A stretch of DNA of 7,762 nucleotides from Zetaproteobacteria bacterium. Its GTDB lineage: Bacteria > Pseudomonadota > Zetaproteobacteria > Mariprofundales > Mariprofundaceae. This document shows positions 1 through 5,176 of this stretch, piece after piece. The notes under the pieces are model-generated. The model saw nothing but the letters and a program-made list of their open reading frames with translations. It ran no database searches and was not told the origin of the DNA. Within the stretch, counting starts at the first letter, position 1, and each line of letters starts with the position of its first letter. The translations under genes were made by a program, and so were the position numbers. The stretch covers positions 1 through 7,762 of the forward strand of contig JAJRTX010000148.1 in the NCBI GenBank assembly GCA_021545665.1, in the 5' to 3' direction.

Positions 1-962
1 AGAATATTTTCGATGGGCTGGTCCAGCATGGCATCCAGCAGGGAAAACATCCCGACCAGAAAAATATCCGAAGGGTGTGCATGTCCATCACGTTCGGCCA
101 GCAATTCCATCATTCTCCCTCGCACCAACGCCGTATGCATGAGCTCGGAAGGCTTGCTGTCGTTCAGTGATGAAAAAGAAAGAGTCGTTAACCATAGCTG
201 GATACGTTTTTTTCCTAATAGTGCAACGGCCTGGCTTACAGAATCAATTTCCCGCTGAAAACCGAATGCAGCTGAATTAATCAGCTTAAACATGCGATAT
301 GAAAGGTCCATATCCTGCAACAATACCGCTTCTATCTCTTCCAGAGAATCAGCCCGGACAATTTGTTGCATGGCATTCAGAACGGATGCTCTTGACGCAC
401 CCTCCGGCTGTTCGGCTGTCAAATCCGGTTTACTGAAAAATGTACCCTGAAAGAAACCTGCCCCCAACCCACTAAGACTATGATAGCCTTCATAATCATC
501 GACACCGGCAATGATCATGCTGCCGATGTGCGCACGCAATTGTTTGATCAAGTCCATTTGCCCAATATGAATGCGGATATGTTTTGCCAACTCCAGCCAC
601 CGTTCATCAGCCTGCTCTCCATCCTGCAGATCAATCACCAATGGATAGCCCAGAGCATTCAGTTTCTCTGCATCATCAACGGAACATAGCTGGGTGACAC
701 ATGCAGGCACGATCAAACCAACACGCTCCGGCGGCAATAGTTCCGCGAATGCCTGTTCGATAAACGCAGCATCCACTTCAAGAAACGCCCGTTTCTTCCC
801 TGCAATCTTCTCAACCCCCACATCAAGCAGAAAAGCCGTCATGCGCTTGTCATTCTCCGTTGCTTCCATGCGGCCATCCAGGTGACAGCTCAACTCATAT
901 CCCATCACATCGTATCCACGATTCAAAATCGCCTGGCGCGAAAATAAAACTTGGTGAAACAT
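1..962 (-). CDS. EAL-HDOD (YuxH-like) signalling protein, catalytically degenerate EAL, 3' end off the window
   Basis: The open frame runs from ATG at 962 off the left edge, giving 320 residues. An AGGGAGGT ribosome site ends 3 bases before the ATG. Residues about 1-185 resemble the EAL half of YuxH-like proteins: an opening FSRQAILNRGYDVMGYELSCH where active relatives have YELLFR, and a closing GFFQGTFFSKP (169-179) where the family has FQGYFFSKP. The EAL signature and most metal-binding positions are altered: the expected Asn is Asp in FLEVD, and the Lys and Glu of the usual AEKVE stretch are replaced in IIAGVDDYEGY. Cyclic-di-GMP hydrolysis is therefore unlikely. Residues about 195-320 are an HDOD domain, with the typical NSAAFGF and SVSQAVALLGKKRIQLWL (229-258). 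HDOD domains lack the HD metal site and act as protein-interaction modules in signalling. The family is usually around 400 residues, so roughly 80-90 are missing. It lies 49 bases downstream of rpoN on the same strand, suggesting an operon. A motility signalling role is inferred; the fold is well supported. Confidence 0.88.
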   Translation of the reverse strand, partial: MFHQVLFSRQAILNRGYDVMGYELSCHLDGRMEATENDKRMTAFLLDVGVEKIAGKKRAFLEVDAAFIEQAFAELLPPERVGLIVPACVTQLCSVDDAEKLNALGYPLVIDLQDGEQADERWLELAKHIRIHIGQMDLIKQLRAHIGSMIIAGVDDYEGYHSLSGLGAGFFQGTFFSKPDLTAEQPEGASRASVLNAMQQIVRADSLEEIEAVLLQDMDLSYRMFKLINSAAFGFQREIDSVSQAVALLGKKRIQLWLTTLSFSSLNDSKPSELMHTALVRGRMMELLAERDGHAHPSDIFLVGMFSLLDAMLDQPIENI

Positions 963-1011
963 TGTACCTCCCTGTATCCTACCCCTGAAGTTTTCCTATC
1001 TAGTGCTAGAT

Positions 1012-2382
1012 CTAATGCTTGCGACAGCGACGTTTGCTGGTCGGCAATATCCCCATAGCCTCACGATACTTGGCCACGGTTCTTCTGGCAACAACGATCC
1101 CCTGCATAGCAAGCCTGTCGGCTATTGCCTGATCTGAAATCGGCTTATGTGACGGCTCAGTTGAAATAAACATACGTACATATTCCTGCACTTTACGCAC
1201 CGATATCATGCCACCGCTTTTGGTTGCAAGGCCGGCAGAAAAAAAGGATTTTAAATCCACTATACCCATTGGCGTTTTGGCATATTTCCCACTGATGGCC
1301 CGGCACACAGTGGACTCGTGCATACCGATATCATTTGCCACATCCATCAAAGTCAATGGCTTCAGTCCAAGAGGACCGTACAACAAATAATTCTTTTGGC
1401 GCTCAAGCAAACACAAAGCCACTTTTTCCATCGTACTCATTCGCTGATGAATAGCACTGAGCAACCACTTGGCCTCCTGCATGGCATTCTTCATAAAAGC
1501 CCTGTCCCTGTCGTTCCAGCGCACGCCTTTCCAATGATTAACATACTCGAGACGATTACTGAAATGATCAAGAACTTCGACATCCACTTCACCCTTTTCA
1601 CCCTTGCGGAAAACGATATCCGGCCTGACGTATAACTGATCCGTCCGCATCTCATGTCCGGGAAAAGGATCCAGGCGTTTCAGCCTCGACCTCGCACTGG
1701 TAATCTCCCCTACAGATCGCCCCAACGCCCGGGCCATGTCCTCATCATCCATATCGATATTGTCGATATGGTGGATAAGAATCTCTCTGGCCAGAGCATC
1801 TTCATCGCTTGAGCTATCCAACTGCAATAAAAAGCATTCCAGCATGGATCTTGCACCAATGCCGGCAGGCTCAAGCTGATGAATATACTTCTCCAGAACA
1901 AACTTCACATGCCGGGCATCAACCTTGAGCATCCGCCCTGTTTCCTCGATATCGGCACGAAAAAAACCGTCCTCATCCAGCGCATTGACAATTGCAATGG
2001 CAATATCCCTGTCTTGAGTGCGCATCGGTTGCAATTCAAGCTGGTTTAACAGTTTTTGATTCAAAGATATTTCATCGGCCACATTCAGCGACCAATCCAC
2101 ACCTGAATCAGCTTCTGTCGGCTGCCTGGAAAAATAATAATCTTCCCAGCGGGAATCAGCATCTGCATCACCGGCCTGATCGGAGACATCCCTGTAATCA
2201 CCCTCGAAACTCATCACATCCGATACCGATCCATTACTCTCCAGCAGGGGATTCGTTAACAGCATTTCTTCCAGAAAACCTTCCAGCTCCATCTGCCCCA
2301 TTGCCAACACCTTCAAGCTTTGTGTCAGTTTCGGGGTAATTCCCATTTTTTGCGAAAGATCAATCGCCAACCCAGCCCTCAT
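1012..2382 (-). CDS. rpoN: RNA polymerase sigma-54 factor RpoN
   Basis: This alternative sigma factor directs core RNA polymerase to -24/-12 promoters that need an AAA+ enhancer-binding activator; flagellar genes are common targets. All parts of the family are visible in 456 residues: region I ending in EEMLLTNPLLE (about 1-45), an acidic region II rich in Asp (about 46-85), the core-binding region with LEPAGIGARSMLECFLLQL, the HTH segment LTLMDVANDIGMHESTVCRA (343-362), and the RpoN box ARRTVAKYRE (432-441) near the C-terminus. I chose ATG 2382 because GGGGAGGG (2388-2395) lies 5 bases before it and region I begins there. A longer frame to ATG 2424 has no ribosome site and runs through a hairpin. 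Odd points: region I has only about three Gln, where enterobacterial RpoN has over ten, and the protein is slightly short (usual length about 470-500). The usual rpoN neighbours (lptB, hpf, ptsN) are absent; it sits between a transglycosylase and an EAL-HDOD gene near flagellar genes. It may be a flagellar paralogue, which is inference. Confidence 0.96.
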   Translation of the reverse strand: MRAGLAIDLSQKMGITPKLTQSLKVLAMGQMELEGFLEEMLLTNPLLESNGSVSDVMSFEGDYRDVSDQAGDADADSRWEDYYFSRQPTEADSGVDWSLNVADEISLNQKLLNQLELQPMRTQDRDIAIAIVNALDEDGFFRADIEETGRMLKVDARHVKFVLEKYIHQLEPAGIGARSMLECFLLQLDSSSDEDALAREILIHHIDNIDMDDEDMARALGRSVGEITSARSRLKRLDPFPGHEMRTDQLYVRPDIVFRKGEKGEVDVEVLDHFSNRLEYVNHWKGVRWNDRDRAFMKNAMQEAKWLLSAIHQRMSTMEKVALCLLERQKNYLLYGPLGLKPLTLMDVANDIGMHESTVCRAISGKYAKTPMGIVDLKSFFSAGLATKSGGMISVRKVQEYVRMFISTEPSHKPISDQAIADRLAMQGIVVARRTVAKYREAMGILPTSKRRCRKH

Positions 2383-2387
2383 TATCA

Positions 2388-2395
2388 CCCTCCCC
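2388..2395 (-). promoter_or_regulatory. Ribosome binding site that decides the rpoN start
   Basis: On the minus strand this reads GGGGAGGG, 5 bases before ATG 2382. It is the only strong Shine-Dalgarno match near the three in-frame ATGs (2382, 2406, 2424) and favours the 456-residue product. Confidence 0.75.
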
Positions 2396-2403
2396 TTAAC
2401 GCG

Positions 2404-2425
2404 CATGGGCTTTTCCCACCCCATG
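2404..2425 (-). other. Small hairpin in the rpoN leader
   Basis: CATGGG (2404-2409) and CCCATG (2420-2425) form a perfect 6-base inverted repeat with a 10-base loop, about 9 bases upstream of the rpoN ribosome site. The two alternative upstream ATGs of the rpoN frame fall in the two stem arms. Whether it affects translation is unknown; the stem is short and could be chance. Confidence 0.3.
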
Positions 2426-2490
2426 ATATGAATTTTATCATGACGTGGAAAGCCATGCAGGCGCGTTGTTTATTTCATATTAACAGCACC

Positions 2491-3297
2491 TTATGCAACC
2501 TGCATCTCATCCATCTTCGACATCACCTTGACAATGTATTGCCTTGTTTCTTCCGGCATACGCTGCGGATGACGCTCTACATTGCCCATACCCCAGTTAT
2601 AGGCCGCCAGTGCCAGTGGCAGATCGCCATGATAGCGCTCCAGCAATCGAGACAGGTAACGACTGCCAGCCTCAATATTCTGTTTTGCATCAAATGGATC
2701 CGTCACCCCCAGTTCAGCGGCTGTTGCAGGCATGAGCTGCATCAGTCCCTGCGCGCCGACAGGCGAGACCGCATCAGCCTGAAAATCACTCTCTACCGCA
2801 ATAACAGAATGGATCAGGGCAGGGTCAAGCCCGTATTTTTCGGCAACTTCATGAATCACCGGGCTATAGCCAGCCTCCCCCGCATCAAACCGGCGCGGAG
2901 CGGACTCCCGGACAGCAACAGAGGCAACCTGATCATGCTCAGTACGCATCACCGCACTCGGCTTCTGGATTATCATTGTCGTTTTTTGCTGATCATGCTC
3001 AGTACGCATCACCGCACTGGAAAATTGACTGCGGGCTTTCAGCATGGACAGGGTGCTTTCCCGCAGGACACCTGCCTCTCCCTGGCTGCTACCAGAGAAG
3101 TAGCTCGTACGGGACATCTGCGCACTCAGCATCGCCGCCAGTTTTATGACATACTCCCGTGAGGGAGCCTGATAAAATGACAATCCCTGCTGCAAGGCCA
3201 CGCGCTCAAACAGCCGGTTAAAGCGTGCTGTATCAGCAGCCTCCGAAATGGCGGGATTCACAACCTGACCCGCTGTATTCACACCTGAAGTAAACAT
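2491..3297 (-). CDS. Soluble lytic transglycosylase (SLT domain), no signal peptide
   Basis: SLT-family enzymes cut the MurNAc-GlcNAc bond of peptidoglycan to give 1,6-anhydro products. Numbering from ATG 3297 (268 residues), the SLT domain covers about 145-260: the catalytic Glu is in the AVESDF segment (Glu169), followed by PVGAQGLMQLMPATA, the central NIEAGSRYLSRLLERYHGDLPLALAAYNWG and a closing ETRQYIVKVM. The N-terminal 140 residues match nothing I recognise and carry two copies of SAVMRTEHDQ (94-103 and 114-123). No hydrophobic signal sequence or lipobox is seen, which is odd for a periplasmic enzyme; export by the flagellar type III route is possible by analogy with FlgJ and SltF, but that is inference. 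The start is uncertain: TTG 3315 is in frame, but neither start has a good ribosome site, and a sigma-54-like element overlaps 3315, which favours 3297. The rpoN gene follows after 108 bases. A role in passing the rod through the wall fits the setting. Confidence 0.9.
   Translation of the reverse strand: MFTSGVNTAGQVVNPAISEAADTARFNRLFERVALQQGLSFYQAPSREYVIKLAAMLSAQMSRTSYFSGSSQGEAGVLRESTLSMLKARSQFSSAVMRTEHDQQKTTMIIQKPSAVMRTEHDQVASVAVRESAPRRFDAGEAGYSPVIHEVAEKYGLDPALIHSVIAVESDFQADAVSPVGAQGLMQLMPATAAELGVTDPFDAKQNIEAGSRYLSRLLERYHGDLPLALAAYNWGMGNVERHPQRMPEETRQYIVKVMSKMDEMQVA
2929..2958. repeat. 30-base direct repeat, copy 1 (inside the transglycosylase gene)
   Basis: This stretch is identical to 2989-3018 over all 30 bases and stops matching on both sides. 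On the coding strand it encodes SAVMRTEHDQ. The two copies start exactly 60 bases (20 codons) apart, so the frame is kept. It lies in the linker before the SLT domain, not in the catalytic core. Confidence 0.95.
2989..3018. repeat. 30-base direct repeat, copy 2 (inside the transglycosylase gene)
   Basis: This is the second exact copy of the element at 2929-2958. The 30 bases between the copies are unrelated to the repeat and encode QKTTMIIQKP. The absence of any silent difference suggests a recent duplication or active sequence homogenisation. Confidence 0.95.
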
Positions 3298-3540
3298 ACA
3301 ATCAACAGTCAGCAAGAAACATGCCGGAAAAGCTGCCGGGTATTCACCGGCTTTCAGATCAGTAAAATCTCATCATGGATTCACAACGGACTGCAAGGAA
3401 TAAATCCGTAGCAGTGCTTACGGCGACTGACTGGTGGATGCGCTTGCGCAGGGAAAGCGCCCTGGAGCACGAAGGATTCGTTGCGGGCAAACGAACAAGT
3501 CAGGGCGCGGCAGTATTATGGATAGTATGGATAGGCCGGG
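3298..3540. other. Intergenic region with a cluster of short hairpins
   Basis: This gap lies between the antiporter stop and the transglycosylase start. Three short inverted repeats follow one another: TGCGC-TT-GCGCA (3439-3450), CAGGG-N6-CCCTG (3449-3464, overlapping the first) and ACGAA-GGA-TTCGT (3469-3481). A further GCCGG/CCGGC stem lies at 3335-3351, upstream of the sigma-54-like element. None has a clear T-tract, so a factor-independent terminator is not convincing. They may still stabilise the antiporter mRNA 3' end or lower read-through. I see no believable gene here. Confidence 0.4.
3311..3326 (-). promoter_or_regulatory. Candidate sigma-54 promoter for the transglycosylase gene
   Basis: The minus strand reads CGGCATGTTTCTTGCT. 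Against the sigma-54 consensus TGGCACG-N4-TTGCW it has GGCA, the G of the ACG triplet and the whole TTGCT, with the required 10 bases between GG (3325-3324) and GC (3313-3312). The mismatches are the first T and one C. The predicted transcription start is near 3300, only about 3 bases before ATG 3297, which would give an almost leaderless mRNA and rule out the TTG at 3315. The match is good but could be fortuitous. Confidence 0.5.
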
Positions 3541-4920
3541 TTAATGAGCCTCCGCTTCTTTTTCCCGCTTGAATGCCTCCCTGTTTCGGCCGATCAGTAT
3601 CAACAGAATCAATGCATATATGAATGTCGACAGGATAATCACCCCAATTACAACCGCCTTGAACATATCGAGATGCGGAAAACTCTCCGAAATCATCGAC
3701 AACATCACAATCGACAAGCCGCCTTTAATGCCGGCAAATGTCAACACACCCCACCAGCGAAAATTGATATTGGTCATCTTATCCGTCTGATTGGTAATAA
3801 CCGCGAACTTGGCCATCATTGCAGCGCGAATCACGGTGGTGGCCACAAACATAATCAGAATCTCCTTGCTGTATTGTAACAGCAGTGAAAAATTCACGAT
3901 CTCAGCCATGGCCACGAACAGGATGGTATTGGCAACCAGTGCCAGCAGCTGAATATCTTCCTGGGTACGCAAATGCCTTTGTTTTTCATCCCATGTCACC
4001 TTGATTTTAGCCATAACCCCCGCAATCAGGTTTTTGCCGGGCGCGCTAGCGGCGGCGGCCTGCTCCAGTTGCTTTTGTTCTTCCTTCATTTCGACATCTT
4101 CGTCGTCCATCGCCTGCGTCATCCAGTGGTGAACAGTCACTGTAGCAGCAATGCATGAAAGAATACCTGAAAAATGTAAATGGGAATGCCCTCCCATCAG
4201 GTTCAGCAGCAAATAAAAGTGTTCGGCCAGATAAAATGCGCCATATCCTGTCATGATCACAACCATCATCTCCGCAATACGATTGGCAGTTGTTTTCAGT
4301 GCAAACAGCCCCAGATAACCAATCAACACCCCCAGCAAGGCAGAGCCCAATACGACAACCAAACTGGTCTGGGCAATATATCCCCCCGTAATTTCCCCGC
4401 CATCCAGCGCATAAAGCCCAACAAACACGAACACAATCAGGGCGGTAGCATCATTGAACAGGCTCTCACCCTCAGCCAGGATTTTCAGTCTGTGCGGCAG
4501 CTCAAACTTGGAAAAAATACTCACAACAGAAACAGGGTCGGTTGCCAGCACCATGGCAAACAACACAATAATGGCCGGCACCGACAGGTCATATGGGCCG
4601 AACAACCAGTCTCCGAGAAGAATCGCAGTAAGCACAGACAGTACCACTGCAACAACAGCAAGATAAAACAGACTGAGCGCATGTTCTTTCAGATCACCAA
4701 GGCGCAGCTCAAGAGAATCCGCCACCAGCAGAATGGGCAACAATAATAACACAATAGCGGCAAACTTTTCCGCATCGGCGGCAAATTCCACCTCGGGCAT
4801 CATCAAATGGGCCACAAACGAAAAGGCAATCAGTGACAGGGGCGATGGTATTTTCAGCCGGTCTTCAACCTGCAACGCCAGATACAGAATTACCGTCACC
4901 GCCAGTACCATTTCAATCAT
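3541..4920 (-). CDS. CPA1-family (NhaP-like) Na+ or K+/H+ antiporter
   Basis: This inner-membrane protein probably exchanges Na+ or K+ for H+, supporting pH and ion balance. It has 459 residues and about a dozen hydrophobic segments. The core CPA1 signature is intact: LATDPVSVVSIF (125-136) followed by EGESLFNDATALIVF (150-164), with the Asn156-Asp157 pair at the ion-binding site. A later segment, GIKGGLSIVML (397-407), stands where most relatives have GLRGALS, so the usual Arg is Lys. Unusual parts are a His-containing stretch GGHSHLHF (243-250) and a long charged loop at about 268-322 with acidic, Gln-rich and basic parts, probably cytoplasmic. No TrkA-type RCK domain follows the membrane part. 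The start has GGGGGAGGG ending 4 bases before the ATG. It diverges from fliC across 256 bases. The ion cannot be read from sequence. A link to a Na+-driven motor would be speculation. Confidence 0.92.
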   Translation of the reverse strand: MIEMVLAVTVILYLALQVEDRLKIPSPLSLIAFSFVAHLMMPEVEFAADAEKFAAIVLLLLPILLVADSLELRLGDLKEHALSLFYLAVVAVVLSVLTAILLGDWLFGPYDLSVPAIIVLFAMVLATDPVSVVSIFSKFELPHRLKILAEGESLFNDATALIVFVFVGLYALDGGEITGGYIAQTSLVVVLGSALLGVLIGYLGLFALKTTANRIAEMMVVIMTGYGAFYLAEHFYLLLNLMGGHSHLHFSGILSCIAATVTVHHWMTQAMDDEDVEMKEEQKQLEQAAAASAPGKNLIAGVMAKIKVTWDEKQRHLRTQEDIQLLALVANTILFVAMAEIVNFSLLLQYSKEILIMFVATTVIRAAMMAKFAVITNQTDKMTNINFRWWGVLTFAGIKGGLSIVMLSMISESFPHLDMFKAVVIGVIILSTFIYALILLILIGRNREAFKREKEAEAH

Positions 4921-4953
4921 ATGCCCTCCCCCGGCTCCACATCTGAATGCGGC

Positions 4954-4982
4954 AAACTAGAAAAGCACAGACATGCAATCAA
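4954..4982 (-). promoter_or_regulatory. Weak candidate sigma-70 promoter for the antiporter
   Basis: On the minus strand TTGATT (4982-4977) and TAGTTT (4959-4954) are spaced by exactly 17 bases and lie about 35 bases upstream of the antiporter ATG. The -35 match is 4 of 6 and the -10 match only 3 of 6, so this is tentative. Confidence 0.3.
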
Positions 4983-5005
4983 GCACATTCGACCCCGATG
5001 TTCGA

Positions 5006-5021
5006 TGGCCTGCATCTTGCT
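5006..5021 (+). promoter_or_regulatory. Sigma-54 promoter upstream of fliC
   Basis: The sequence TGGCCTGCATCTTGCT matches the consensus TGGCACG-N4-TTGCW at TGGC, the following G and all of TTGCT, with exactly 10 bases between GG (5007-5008) and GC (5019-5020). The expected transcription start is near 5032, giving a leader of about 145 bases. The sigma factor that would use it is encoded at 1012-2382. I did not recognise a binding site for the required enhancer-binding activator. Confidence 0.65.
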
Positions 5022-5069
5022 TGATCTGCTATTGCTGATGGACAGCAACAGCCCGGATAAAAAAAATAC

Positions 5070-5096
5070 TAAAGTCCACTTTACTGTCGGCGATAC
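5070..5096 (+). promoter_or_regulatory. Sigma-28 (FliA-type) promoter of fliC
   Basis: TAAA (5070-5073) and GGCGATAC (5089-5096) are separated by exactly 15 bases, against the flagellar class III consensus TAAA-N15-GCCGATAA. Six of the eight -10 positions match. The expected start is near 5104, leaving about 72 bases of leader before the flagellin ATG. This is the classic promoter type for flagellin and is the strongest regulatory call in the window. Confidence 0.8.
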
Positions 5097-5105
5097 AACT
5101 CTCTG

Positions 5106-5148
5106 CAGGGGCAAATCCCCTGAACGTGACAGGGCAGGATGTCGTTCA
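5106..5148 (+). other. Two adjacent hairpins in the fliC leader
   Basis: The first is CAGGGG-CAAAT-CCCCTG (5106-5122), a perfect 6-base stem with a 5-base loop. The second pairs TGAACG (5121-5126) with CGTTCA near 5143-5148, and continues as GAC/GTC after a small bulge. They share two bases, so they may be alternatives or stack. They start right after the predicted sigma-28 start point and end about 15 bases before the AAGGAG ribosome site (5163-5168). A stabilising or translational role in the flagellin mRNA is plausible but not shown. Confidence 0.45.
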
Positions 5149-5176
5149 CGGAACACAACACTAAGGAGAGAACATT

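Noticed and set aside
998..1011. ATCTA-GTGC-TAGAT inverted repeat just after the rpoN stop
   Set aside because: The stem is only 5 AT-rich pairs without a T-tract, so it is unlikely to be a terminator; chance is the simplest explanation.
2401..2419. GG-N10-GC spacing on the minus strand upstream of rpoN, a possible sigma-54 site for autoregulation
   Set aside because: Apart from the GG and GC pairs it matches poorly (no GGCA, and ATGC in place of TTGC), unlike the sites at 3311-3326 and 5006-5021.
2929..3018. Repeat-spacer-repeat of 30/30/30 bases that resembles a minimal CRISPR array
   Set aside because: It is inside a conserved coding frame with whole-codon period, there are only two copies, and no cas genes are nearby.
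2320..3162. Long plus-strand open frame of 280 codons opposite the transglycosylase and rpoN start
   Set aside because: It lies antisense to two clearly conserved genes, its product is His- and Arg-rich without a recognisable domain, and no ribosome site was seen.
3337..3351. Another GG-N10-GC pattern on the minus strand upstream of the transglycosylase
   Set aside because: It has neither GGCA nor TTGC, and the match comes from the GCCGG/CCGGC hairpin arms.
3375..3572. Plus-strand frame of 65 codons in the gap between the antiporter and the transglycosylase
   Set aside because: No ribosome site precedes its ATG, it runs into the antiporter on the other strand, and it contains the hairpin cluster. 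No family resemblance.
4180..4746. Plus-strand open frame of 188 codons opposite the antiporter
   Set aside because: It is antisense to a conserved membrane protein gene; the Gln- and His-rich product is what the complement of hydrophobic codons gives.
4917..5156. Minus-strand frame of 79 codons across the fliC control region
   Set aside because: It covers both fliC promoters and the leader hairpins and overlaps the antiporter start; no supporting ribosome site.
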